From positions 22,036 to 86,035 of the forward strand of contig NZ_BAAALT010000084.1 of NCBI RefSeq assembly GCF_039528515.1: 64,000 nt of DNA, written 5' to 3'. How positions within the stretch are numbered: the first letter of the stretch is position 1; every line of letters begins with the position of its first letter. Of this stretch, positions 16,813-24,711 are shown piece by piece. The position numbers were made by a program, and so were the translations under genes. Under the pieces are notes generated by a model, which was given only the letters and a program-made list of their open reading frames with translations, ran no database searches and was not told the origin of the DNA. Source of the DNA: Luedemannella flava. GTDB taxonomy: Bacteria; Actinomycetota; Actinomycetes; Mycobacteriales; Micromonosporaceae.

Positions 16813-17472
16813 GTGCGTCTGGTTATCGCTCGGTGCTCGGTGGACTATGTCGGACGACTCACCGCGCATCTTCCCCTCGCCACGCGGCTGCTCATGGTCA
16901 AGGCCGACGGCTCGATCTCGATCCACGCCGACGACAAGGCGTACAAGCCGCTGAACTGGATGAGCCCGCCCTGCCGTCTCGAAGAGGCGCCGGGCGTGTG
17001 GCGGGTGGTGAACAAGGCCGGCGAGGAGCTGCGTATCACCCTCGACGAGATCCTCCACGACACCACCCACGAGCTGGGCGTCGACCCGGGCCTGCGCAAG
17101 GACGGCGTGGAGGCGCACCTGCAGGAGCTGCTGGCCGCGTCCCCGTCGGCGCTGGGCGTCGGCTTCACCCTCGTGCGCCGCGAGCACATGACCGCGATCG
17201 GCCCCGTCGACCTGCTGTGCCGCGACGCGACCGGCGCGCACGTCGCCGTCGAGGTGAAGCGGCGCGGCGACATCGACGGCGTCGAGCAGCTCACCCGCTA
17301 CCTGGACCTGCTGGCCCGCGACCCGCTGATCGCCCCCGTGACCGGCATCTTCGCCGCCCAGGAGATCAAGCCCCAGGCCCGCGTCCTGGCGACGGACCGC
17401 GGCATCCGCTGCGTCGTCGTCGACTACGACGCCCTCCGCGGCATCACCCGCGACGACCTCACCCTCTTCTAA
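16813..17472 (+). CDS. nucS: Mismatch-specific endonuclease NucS
   Basis: Protein of 219 aa, the usual length of actinobacterial NucS/EndoMS. This enzyme replaces MutS/MutL in these bacteria by cutting both strands at mismatches. The N-terminal binding domain begins MRLVIARCSVDYVGRLTAHL. The C-terminal RecB-like nuclease shows the catalytic set E-x-H in VEAHLQELL, D in IGPVDLLC and E-x-K in VAVEVKRRG. It ends at DDLTLF, a typical clamp-binding-like tail. The GTG start appears leaderless. A perfect palindrome lies about 100 bp after the stop. Confidence 0.95.
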   Translation: MRLVIARCSVDYVGRLTAHLPLATRLLMVKADGSISIHADDKAYKPLNWMSPPCRLEEAPGVWRVVNKAGEELRITLDEILHDTTHELGVDPGLRKDGVEAHLQELLAASPSALGVGFTLVRREHMTAIGPVDLLCRDATGAHVAVEVKRRGDIDGVEQLTRYLDLLARDPLIAPVTGIFAAQEIKPQARVLATDRGIRCVVVDYDALRGITRDDLTLF

Positions 17473-17567
17473 CCCGCGCCCTCCGCCGGCACGCGTGGGA
17501 TGCGGTTGCGTGTTCGCACGCCGATCGCACTTTTCCGAGATGTCCCCGCTAATCGATCAGTTCAAAT

Positions 17568-17615
17568 AATCTTGGGACGAAACACGCGGATATCCGCGTG
17601 TTTCGTCCCAAGATT
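17568..17615. terminator. 48-bp perfect palindrome, probable two-way terminator
   Basis: Two 24-base arms are exact reverse complements with no loop. The left arm begins AATCTTGGGACGAAACACG and the centre is GATATC at 17589-17594. It sits between the convergent nucS and aldehyde dehydrogenase genes. Either transcript could fold into a very stable hairpin, so termination in both directions is the simplest role. Supercoiling could also extrude it as a cruciform. Confidence 0.7.
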
Positions 17616-17657
17616 GATTCCGAAGACCGGCGGGGCGGGAAGTGCCGCGCGGGTGGG

Positions 17658-19163
17658 TCAGCGGTGGCGGTGGAGGAGGCGGACGATCTTGACGATGCGG
17701 GACGTGTCCGTGGGGGTGCGGTCGAACGTCGTCGAGGGGATCAGGGACGGGGCGCGGCGTTTCGTGATGGCCTTGGGGCGGGCGAACTCGCGCAGGCCGT
17801 CGGCGCCGTGGATGCGCCCGATGCCGGAGTCGCCCGTACCGCCGAAGGGCAGCGAGCCCATGCCGGCGAACGACAGCGTGCCGTTGACGGCGGTCATGCC
17901 CGAGCGCATGCGGCGGGCCAGCGACAGCGCCCGTGCCCTGCCGAACACGGCGCCGCCCAGGCCGTAGGACGTCGCGTTGGCCAGGCGCACCGCCTCGTCC
18001 GCGTCCGCCACCTTCGTGACCGTCAGCGTCGGCCCGAACGTCTCCTCCGTGATGGCCGTCGAGTCCTGCGGGACGTCGACCAGGATCGTCGGGTGCACGA
18101 ACGGCGGCTGGACCGCCTCGCGTCCGCCGACGACGGCCCGCCCGCCGCGCGACAGCGCGTCGTCGATGTGCCGGGCGATGATGTCGATCTGCCCGGGCAT
18201 GGTGATCGGGCCGAGGTCCGCGTCGGCGTCGCCGCCGACCCGCAGCTTCGACACGCGCCCGACGAGCTTGTCGAGGAACGCGTCGTAGACCGGGGCCACC
18301 ACGTACGCCCGCTCGATGCTCACGCATGCCTGGCCCGCGTTGGTGAGTGCGCCCCAGCAGCAGGCGTCGGCGGCGGCGTCCAGGTCGGCGTCGCTGTCGA
18401 CGATCATCGCGTCCTTGCCGCCGCACTCCAGCAGCACCGGCGTCAGCGTCTCGGCGCAGGCCGCCATGATCTTCTTGCCGGTGGCGGTGGACCCGGTGAA
18501 CGCGACCTTGTCGACCCCCGAGGCCACGAGCGCGGCGCCGGTCTCCCCGCCGCCGAAGACAATCTGGAGTACGGGCTGCTCCGGCACCACCTCGGCGAAG
18601 CGCTGCACGTACCAGTCGGCGATCGCCGGGGTGTACTCGCTGGGTTTGAAGACGACCGCGTTGCCGGCGGCGAGCGCGTAGGCCAGCGACCCCATGGGGG
18701 TGTGGATGGGGTAGTTCCACGGGCCGATGACGCCGACGACCCCGTACGGCTGGTATTCGAGCCAGGCCGAGAACTCGGCGAGCATGATGGAGCCGCGCTG
18801 GCGGCGCAGCCGCAGCACGCGCCGGGCGTTCTTCGCCGCCCACGCCAGGTGCTCCAGCGCCGCGGCCGCCTCGACGGTGGCGTCGGCGACCGGCTTGCCG
18901 CCCTCGGCGTGCATGAGCGCGGTGAGTTCCGGCAGCCGGCGGGCGATCGCGCCGGCCCAGCGCAGCAGGCGCTCGCGCCGGCCGTCGAAGCCCAGCCTGC
19001 GCCACCACGCGCCGGCCTCGCGCGCGCCGGCGACCGCGGCCGCGAGGTCCTCGGCGCCGGCTACGGGGAATGTGCCGACGACGGCGCCGGTGACCGGGTT
19101 GGTGGAGGTCAGCGTGCCGTCTTCGATGACGGGCACGCCGGGGATGAGGGGGACGGCGCTCAT
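17658..19163 (-). CDS. Aldehyde dehydrogenase (succinate-semialdehyde type)
   Basis: NAD(P)-dependent aldehyde dehydrogenase of 501 aa that oxidises an aldehyde to its acid. The catalytic residues are E246 in LLECGGKD and C280 in NAGQACVSIE. The cofactor motifs IGPWNYP (147-153) and FTGSTATGK (222-230) are intact. The final 50 residues (DRTPTDTSRIVKIVRLLHRHR) are basic. ATG 19163 has no ribosome binding site but has TAGCAT 7 bases upstream, so the mRNA is probably leaderless. A perfect 14-bp palindrome overlaps this box, suggesting repression by a TetR-type protein. The exact substrate is not resolved. Confidence 0.9.
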   Translation of the reverse strand: MSAVPLIPGVPVIEDGTLTSTNPVTGAVVGTFPVAGAEDLAAAVAGAREAGAWWRRLGFDGRRERLLRWAGAIARRLPELTALMHAEGGKPVADATVEAAAALEHLAWAAKNARRVLRLRRQRGSIMLAEFSAWLEYQPYGVVGVIGPWNYPIHTPMGSLAYALAAGNAVVFKPSEYTPAIADWYVQRFAEVVPEQPVLQIVFGGGETGAALVASGVDKVAFTGSTATGKKIMAACAETLTPVLLECGGKDAMIVDSDADLDAAADACCWGALTNAGQACVSIERAYVVAPVYDAFLDKLVGRVSKLRVGGDADADLGPITMPGQIDIIARHIDDALSRGGRAVVGGREAVQPPFVHPTILVDVPQDSTAITEETFGPTLTVTKVADADEAVRLANATSYGLGGAVFGRARALSLARRMRSGMTAVNGTLSFAGMGSLPFGGTGDSGIGRIHGADGLREFARPKAITKRRAPSLIPSTTFDRTPTDTSRIVKIVRLLHRHR

Positions 19164-19170
19164 AGCCCGG

Positions 19171-19187
19171 ATGCTACCGATCGGTAG
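19171..19187 (-). promoter_or_regulatory. -10 box with overlapping TetR-type operator
   Basis: TAGCAT (19171-19176, read on the minus strand) lies 7 bases before the dehydrogenase start. It overlaps CTACCGATCGGTAG (19174-19187), a perfect palindrome of the ACCG/CGGT kind often bound by TetR-family repressors. The site occupies most of the 28-bp gap between two genes. Regulator identity is unknown; none is encoded nearby. Confidence 0.5.
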
Positions 19188-19191
19188 GCCC

Positions 19192-19923
19192 TCAGTGCAG
19201 GGTGTCCGCGATGATCTTTCGGGCCACTTCGAGCGGGTGCGGGAGCTCGCGGTGGGTGTGCAGGCTCACGAAGCGCTCGCCGTCGGGGAAGTACACCCCG
19301 CTTTTGGCGTACTCGCGAAGTTGTTCCTGCATCTCGGTGTCCATGACGCCGGGGTTGATGTTGATGACGCGCACCCGGCCGTCCTCGGCGTGCTGCGCGC
19401 TCAGGCCGTCGAAGAACGCCTCGGCGCCGCGCTTGGTGGCGGCGTAGACCGCCCAGCCGCCGACCGGCCGGTGCGCGGCGGCGGACGAGATGAACAGCAC
19501 GGTCAGCGGCACCGCGGCCGCGCCGGCGCCCTCGCCCGTCGGGCGGATCACCCCGGTGGCCAGCAGCGCGTTCGTCAGCAGGATCGGCGCCACGAAGTTG
19601 ACCGACGCGGCGTAGGCGACCTGGTCGGGCGGCAGCGTGCCGATCGCGCCGATGGGGCGCACCGTGGCCGCGTTGTGGATCAGGATGATCTCCGACGCCC
19701 CGTGCACGAACGAGGCGAGCTCGGCGGCGGTGGGCAACGAGGCCGGGTACGCCAGGTCGGTCACGCGCAGCCGGATACGCTGCGGCTCGGCGCGCTCGCG
19801 CGCGTACTGGTTCTCGGTGAAGCGCCGGCCGATGGCCAGCACCCGGTCCCCGGCGCCGACGAACTCCTCGAAGAAGGCCGAGCCCAGGCCCTTCGAAACC
19901 CCCGTGATCAGAACTGACCGCAC
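19192..19923 (-). CDS. SDR family oxidoreductase
   Basis: Short-chain dehydrogenase of 243 aa beginning VRSVLITGVSKGLGSAFFEE (cofactor loop GVSKGLG). It has HNAAT instead of NNAG, and catalytic-type YAATK with an upstream Ser (FISSAAAH). It resembles sepiapterin reductase-like or YciK-like SDRs. The GTG at 19923 was chosen because TACAGT lies 6 bases upstream, making a leaderless transcript likely. It is divergent from the kinase-like gene at 20016. Substrate unknown. Confidence 0.82.
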   Translation of the reverse strand: MRSVLITGVSKGLGSAFFEEFVGAGDRVLAIGRRFTENQYARERAEPQRIRLRVTDLAYPASLPTAAELASFVHGASEIILIHNAATVRPIGAIGTLPPDQVAYAASVNFVAPILLTNALLATGVIRPTGEGAGAAAVPLTVLFISSAAAHRPVGGWAVYAATKRGAEAFFDGLSAQHAEDGRVRVININPGVMDTEMQEQLREYAKSGVYFPDGERFVSLHTHRELPHPLEVARKIIADTLH

Positions 19924-20015
19924 GCCGTGACTGTAAGAGATCAATAGACGTGAGACGTCACCGCCCCCGGCCCCCGGCACCCGTGACCGGCGCGGATCGC
20001 CTAATGTCGGTCACC

Positions 20016-21200
20016 GTGTCCCGTACCGTCACGCTGATCGTTATCGATGAGGAAGGCCACCTCCTCGGGGAGCTGCCGGCCTTCGACGTGTCCGTTCCGT
20101 TCTGGCCGGAAACATCCGAGATCCAGACCGCCGCGCGCGACCGCTTCGGCCTGGACCTCGCGGTCCTGCGCCTGCTGCGGGCCGACGACGGCGCGGACGC
20201 CGCCGGCGGCCAGGTCACCTACCTGGGCCAGCTGCTGTCGCCCGCGCCCGCGGTGACCTTCGCCCCCGCCCAGGTGGACCTCGCCCCGCACCCGCTGCGC
20301 GCCGCCTACGCCCACCCCGGCGGCCCGGCCGAGACCCTCGCCTGGGCGGCCCGCGCGCTAGACGAGCGCGGCCGGGGCCCGGTGACCGGGGCCGTCCAGC
20401 AGCGCACCTGGAACCTGTCGACCGTCTGGCGGCTGTCCACCCCCACCGGGCCCTACTGGCTCAAGCAGGTGCCGAGCTTCTTCGCCCACGAGCCGGCCGT
20501 GCTCACCTGGGCCGCCGGCAGCAAGCGGGTGACGCCGCTGCTCGTCGCGGAGGACGCCCGCATGCTGCTCGCCCACGTCGAGGGCGACGACCTCTACGGC
20601 GCGGGCGTCGAGACCCGCCGCCAGATCGCCGACGACCTGCACTATCTGCAGCTCGCCGCCATCGACAGCGTGCCCCACCTGCTGGCGGACGGCGTGCCCG
20701 ACCGGCGCCGGCCGCAGTTGCTCGCCTACCTCACCAGGGTCGTCGAGTCCTACGGCACGCCGGACCCGCGGCTGCGCGCCCTCGTCGACGGCCTGGCTGA
20801 CCGGCTGGACCGGGTGGCGGCGTGCGGCCTGCCCGACACGCTCGTCCACGGCGACCTGCACCCGGGCAACGTCATCGGCGGCGACGCGCGCACGATCATC
20901 GACTGGGGCGACTCGTTCATCGGGCAGCCCGGGTTCGATGTGCTCCGGCTGACCGACCGCATGGCGGCCGACGAGGCGGCCATCGTGATCGACGAGTGGG
21001 CCGCGCGCTGGCGGGCCGAGGTGCCGGGCAGCGACCCGCGCACCAGCGTCGAGCTGCTGCGGCCGGTGGAGGCGCTGCGGCTCGCCGCCGTCTACGCCGA
21101 CTTCCTCGCGGGCATCGAGCCGGACGAGCACCCGTACCACGCCGACGACGTCGGCCGCTGGCTGACCCGCGCCGCGGAGCTGTTCGAGGTGTCGCCGTGA
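20016..21200 (+). CDS. Aminoglycoside phosphotransferase-fold protein with Nudix-like N-terminus
   Basis: Protein of about 394 aa. The C-terminal 260 residues have the APH/choline-kinase fold: catalytic loop LVHGDLHPGNVI (HxDxxxxN) and metal-binding IIDWGDS. Residues 1-90 look like a Nudix fold (TLIVIDEEGHLLGELP). The expected Nudix box is degenerate: ETSEIQTAARDRFGLDL keeps the helix pattern but lacks the EE pair, so this part is probably non-catalytic. GTG 20016 fits a leaderless start after TAATGT at 20002; ATG 20004 overlaps that box. It ends in a 4-base overlap with the TrmO gene. The phosphorylated substrate is unknown; a role in resistance should not be assumed. Confidence 0.78.
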   Translation: MSRTVTLIVIDEEGHLLGELPAFDVSVPFWPETSEIQTAARDRFGLDLAVLRLLRADDGADAAGGQVTYLGQLLSPAPAVTFAPAQVDLAPHPLRAAYAHPGGPAETLAWAARALDERGRGPVTGAVQQRTWNLSTVWRLSTPTGPYWLKQVPSFFAHEPAVLTWAAGSKRVTPLLVAEDARMLLAHVEGDDLYGAGVETRRQIADDLHYLQLAAIDSVPHLLADGVPDRRRPQLLAYLTRVVESYGTPDPRLRALVDGLADRLDRVAACGLPDTLVHGDLHPGNVIGGDARTIIDWGDSFIGQPGFDVLRLTDRMAADEAAIVIDEWAARWRAEVPGSDPRTSVELLRPVEALRLAAVYADFLAGIEPDEHPYHADDVGRWLTRAAELFEVSP

Positions 21201-21658
21201 GCATCAGTGTGGAGCCCGTCGGGCAGGTGATCGGCGGGCGCACCGAGCCCTACAACGACCACTGGGCGCCCGAGACCGCGATCATCCGCATTCGGTCCGA
21301 CCGTTTCACCGCGGACGCGACCGCCGGGCTGAGCGACTTCTCGCACCTGGAGGTCGTGTACTTCTTTGACCGGGTCGACCCGGACACCATCGAGTACGGC
21401 GCCCGCCGGCCGCGCGGCAACCCCGACTGGCCGCTCGTGGGCATCTTCGCGCAGCGGGGTCGCCAGCGACCCAACCGCATCGGCGTCTCGCGCTGCAACC
21501 TGCTCGCGGTCAACGGGCTCGACCTGGTCGTGGGCGGGCTCGACGCGATCGACGGCACGCCGGTGCTCGACGTCAAGCCGTACATGGCCGGCTTCGGTCC
21601 GCGCGGGGACCTGCGGGAACCTGCCTGGGTCGAGGACCTGATGCGCGATTATTACTGA
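21197..21658 (+). CDS. trmO: tRNA m6t6A37 methyltransferase TrmO
   Basis: UPF0066/YaeB family protein of 153 aa that uses S-adenosylmethionine to methylate N6-threonylcarbamoyladenosine at tRNA position 37. Diagnostic blocks are HLEVVYFFDRV, GIFAQRGRQRPNRIGVSRC and VLDVKPYM. It is the single-domain short form of the family. The GTG start overlaps the stop of the upstream gene (GTGA), so translation is coupled. Confidence 0.9.
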   Translation: MSISVEPVGQVIGGRTEPYNDHWAPETAIIRIRSDRFTADATAGLSDFSHLEVVYFFDRVDPDTIEYGARRPRGNPDWPLVGIFAQRGRQRPNRIGVSRCNLLAVNGLDLVVGGLDAIDGTPVLDVKPYMAGFGPRGDLREPAWVEDLMRDYY

Positions 21659-21722
21659 CAAGTAGGGATGGCAGACTCACGTCGGGGCCCGCTGGGCGGG
21701 CGGTGACGACGGGAGGCGCGGC

Positions 21723-23369
21723 GTGGCGCACGAGATCAACAAGGTGGGCGTGGTCGGCCTCGGCACCATGGGGGCCGGGATCGTCGAGGTGCTCGCGCGC
21801 AGCGGGCTCGACGTGGTCGCCGTCGAGGTGTCCGACGAGGCGCTCGAGCGCGGCCGGGCGATCCTGTCGCGGTCCACCGAGCGGGCCGTCGCGCGCGGCC
21901 GGCTGTCCGCCGGGGACCGGGACGCGCTGCTGGGCCGGGTCACCTTCGCCGTCGGCCTGGACGGGCTGGCCGACGCGGATCTCGTCGTCGAGGCCGTACC
22001 CGAGCGTCTGGATCTGAAGCGGAGGATCTTCGCGGACCTGGACCGGGTCTGCGCGCCCGGCACGATCCTCGCCACCAACACCAGCTCGCTGTCGGTCACC
22101 GACGTGGGGGCGGCGACGGGCCGGGGCGCCCGCGTCATCGGCGTGCACTTCTTCAACCCCGCGCCGGTGATGCGCCTGGTCGAGGTCGTGTCCACAGTGG
22201 TCACCGACCCGGCCGTCACCGCCGCCGTGGTGGGCCTGTGCGAGCGGCTCGGCAAGACGGCCGTGAGCGTCACCGACCGGGCCGGCTTCGTGGCGAACTG
22301 GCTGCTCTTCGGCTACCTCAACGACGCCGTGCGGATGTACGCGGACGGGTACGCCTCCCGGGAGGACATCGACGTCGCCATGAGCGTGAGCGGCGGGCTG
22401 CCGATGGGGCCGTTGGAGCTGCTGGACCTCATCGGGCTCGACACCGCCGTCGAGGTGCTCGACACCATGTGGGAGCGCGGCGGTCGGCACCGCCGGCACG
22501 CGGCCGCGCCGATGCTGCGCCAGCTCGTCACAGCCGGTCGGCTGGGCCGCAAGAGCGGCCAGGGCTTCTATGCGTACGAGCGGGCCGGGTCGGGCACGGT
22601 GGTGGCCGACGAGCTGACGCCCCTGCCCCAGCCGGACGCCGAGCCCTTCGCCGGCACGGTGGGCGTGGTCGGGTCGGGCGCCATGGCGACGGGCATCGCC
22701 GCCACGCTGCGCGACGCCGGGCTGACCGTGGTCACGACGGCGGGGCGCGGCGGCTATGCCGGCTTCTCCGAAGTGGACGTCGTCATCGAGGCGGTGACCG
22801 AGGACCCGGCGGTCAAGCGCGCCGTCTTCGCGGAGCTGGACTCCGTATGCCGGCCGGGCACGGTGCTCGCGACCACGACGGCCAGCCTGTCCGTGCTCGA
22901 CTGCGCGATGGCGACCAAGCGGCCGGGGGACGTGGTCGGCCTGCACTTCATGCACCCGGCCAGCGCGCCGGTGATCGAGGTGGTCCGCACCGTGCGCACC
23001 TGGCCGGGCGTCGTGGCGGTCGCGCGGTCGCTGGGGCGCACGCTGGGCAAACGCGTCGTCGAGTGCGGCGACCGGGCCGGGTTCATCACGAACGGCCTGC
23101 TCTTCCCGTACCTCAACGACGCCGTCGCCATGCTGGAGGCCGGTTACGCCACCGCCGACGACATCGACCACGCGATGACGCTCGGCTGCGGGTACCCGCT
23201 CGGGCCGATCGCGCTGCTCGACGCCGTCGGCCTCGACACGTCGCTGACGATCCAGAACAACATCTACTCCTACGCCAGGGATCCGGACCTTTCGCCCGCC
23301 CCGCTGCTGCGCCAGCTCGTGACGGCCGGTCGTCTGGGTCACAAGTCAGGTGGCGGCCTGCGCGGTTAA
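21723..23369 (+). CDS. Tandem 3-hydroxyacyl-CoA dehydrogenase, second half degenerate
   Basis: Protein of 548 aa made of two head-to-tail 3-hydroxyacyl-CoA dehydrogenase copies. Copy 1 (about 1-290) is complete: GLGTMG at 12-17, catalytic H142 in VHFFNP, and a 3HCDH C-domain ending GRKSGQGFYAYE. Copy 2 (about 310-548) has GSGAMATG at 317-324 and H408 in LHFMHP. It lacks roughly 37 residues between the second beta strand and the DVVIEA strand, and its usual acidic ribose-binding residue there is missing. The second copy may no longer bind NAD and may serve the dimer instead. Start GTG follows GGGAGG. Likely role is beta-oxidation or PaaH-like aromatic degradation. Confidence 0.88.
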   Translation: MAHEINKVGVVGLGTMGAGIVEVLARSGLDVVAVEVSDEALERGRAILSRSTERAVARGRLSAGDRDALLGRVTFAVGLDGLADADLVVEAVPERLDLKRRIFADLDRVCAPGTILATNTSSLSVTDVGAATGRGARVIGVHFFNPAPVMRLVEVVSTVVTDPAVTAAVVGLCERLGKTAVSVTDRAGFVANWLLFGYLNDAVRMYADGYASREDIDVAMSVSGGLPMGPLELLDLIGLDTAVEVLDTMWERGGRHRRHAAAPMLRQLVTAGRLGRKSGQGFYAYERAGSGTVVADELTPLPQPDAEPFAGTVGVVGSGAMATGIAATLRDAGLTVVTTAGRGGYAGFSEVDVVIEAVTEDPAVKRAVFAELDSVCRPGTVLATTTASLSVLDCAMATKRPGDVVGLHFMHPASAPVIEVVRTVRTWPGVVAVARSLGRTLGKRVVECGDRAGFITNGLLFPYLNDAVAMLEAGYATADDIDHAMTLGCGYPLGPIALLDAVGLDTSLTIQNNIYSYARDPDLSPAPLLRQLVTAGRLGHKSGGGLRG

Positions 23370-23379
23370 CCTTGGCGGC

Positions 23380-23706
23380 ATGCCCCGTCGACATCGCCGG
23401 ATTGACGACACCGGCCCGCTCGACGAGGAGCGGGCCCGGCGCGGCCTGCCCGCCGTCCAGCAGTGGACCGACGGCGAGTGGGCGGTTCGCACGGTGCCGG
23501 CGGGCGCGGCCGTGAAGGCGTACCGGTGCCCGGGCTGTGACCACGAGATCGCCCCCGGGGTGGCGCACGTCGTGGCCTGGCCGGCCGACGGGCGCGGCGA
23601 CCTGGGTGACCGACGTCACTGGCACACGGCCTGCTGGCGGGCCCGGGACCGGCGCGGACCCACCCGACGCGACGGCCGGGGGACTGCGGGATCATGGCGG
23701 ACGTGA
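23380..23706 (+). CDS. Small protein with Cys/His zinc-ribbon-like motif
   Basis: Protein of 108 aa, highly basic at both ends. A CPGCDHEI pair and the later HWHTACW supply three Cys and several His in the spacing of a zinc-binding site. TAACCT ends 7 bases before ATG 23380 and overlaps the previous stop, so a leaderless promoter inside the upstream gene end is likely. It overlaps the next gene by 13 bases. No function is known to me; the family seems to be an actinobacterial hypothetical protein. Confidence 0.65.
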   Translation: MPRRHRRIDDTGPLDEERARRGLPAVQQWTDGEWAVRTVPAGAAVKAYRCPGCDHEIAPGVAHVVAWPADGRGDLGDRRHWHTACWRARDRRGPTRRDGRGTAGSWRT

Positions 23707-24491
23707 CGACGATCCGCGCGAACTCCATCCTGCCCGCCCGGCGCGAGGACATCGAGCTGCACACGGCCGACGGCCTGACCCTCGTGGGCGAGCTGGCGCT
23801 GCCGGCCGACAGGCCGCCGGTGGCGACGCTGGTCTGCCTGCACCCGCTGCCCACCCACGGCGGCATGATGGACAGCCACGTGCTGCGCAAGGCCGCCTGG
23901 CGGTTGCCAGCGCTAGCCGACCTGGCCGTGCTGCGGTTCAACACCCGGGGCACGACCAGCGTGCGCGGCACCTCGCAGGGCGCCTTCGACGGCGGCGTGG
24001 GGGAGCGCTTCGACGTCGCCGCCGCGATCGAGTACGCGGAGTTCGCCGACCTGCCGTCCGTGTGGCTGCTGGGCTGGTCGTTCGGCACGGACCTGACCCT
24101 GCGCTACGGCTGCGAGCCCGGCGTGGTGGGCGCGATCCTGCTCTCCCCGCCCCTGCGCTCGGCCGTCGACGCCGACCTCGCCGTCTGGGCGTCGTCGGGC
24201 AAACCGGTGGTGGCGCTGGTGCCCGAGTTCGACGACTACCTGCGGCCGGCGGAGGCGACCACGCGGTTCGCGGCCATCCCGCAGGCCGAGGTCATCGGCG
24301 TACCGGGGGCGAAGCACCTGTGGGTCGGCGACGCGGAGACGGTGCTCGACGAGGTCGTGCGCCGGGTGGCACCGGGTCGCGCGCCGTTGCCGCGCGAGTG
24401 GGACGGCCCCATGGAGGCGGGCGACGCCAGCGCGTACGCCGACCGTACGGTCGCGGCCTTCACCGACGTTACGTTGCCACCGGCGGGCTGA
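23694..24491 (+). CDS. Alpha/beta hydrolase
   Basis: Cytoplasmic hydrolase of 265 aa. The nucleophile elbow is GWSFGTD, the oxyanion region is LVCLHPLPTHGGMMDSHVL, and the catalytic His is probably in GAKHLW near residue 205. Similar proteins are annotated as dienelactone-hydrolase-like or CocE/NonD-like. It overlaps the zinc-ribbon gene by 13 bases, so the two are probably expressed together. Substrate unknown. Confidence 0.8.
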   Translation: MADVTTIRANSILPARREDIELHTADGLTLVGELALPADRPPVATLVCLHPLPTHGGMMDSHVLRKAAWRLPALADLAVLRFNTRGTTSVRGTSQGAFDGGVGERFDVAAAIEYAEFADLPSVWLLGWSFGTDLTLRYGCEPGVVGAILLSPPLRSAVDADLAVWASSGKPVVALVPEFDDYLRPAEATTRFAAIPQAEVIGVPGAKHLWVGDAETVLDEVVRRVAPGRAPLPREWDGPMEAGDASAYADRTVAAFTDVTLPPAG

Positions 24492-24497
24492 GGCCTA

Positions 24498-24517
24498 CCA
24501 CCACGTGAGCGTGGGGT
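24498..24517 (+). terminator. Short hairpin after the hydrolase gene
   Basis: CCACG and CGTGG arms with a TGAG loop, extended by ACC/GGT with single bulges, lie 10 bases past the hydrolase stop. There is no T-run, as is usual in GC-rich actinomycetes. The rest of the gap to 24711 shows nothing else recognisable. Confidence 0.35.
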
Positions 24518-24711
24518 TACTGAGTCGCAGCGATGGGTCACCGCACGAATGCTGAAATGCTGTGGAACCTATGCCGCACGTTTTGCGCACTGCCGGAATG
24601 TGACGTGACGGCGGACGGGCCGGAGCAGCCGACCTTTGGGTCATTGCGCGTGTTCCGGGGCACTGAGTTCCGCACGTAACAGTCCATACGTCGGCGGGTC
24701 CACAGTGGGTT

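Noticed and set aside
20016..21200. Aminoglycoside resistance gene
   Set aside because: Only the general kinase fold is shared; the linkage to a tRNA methyltransferase and the Nudix-like front end do not support a resistance role.
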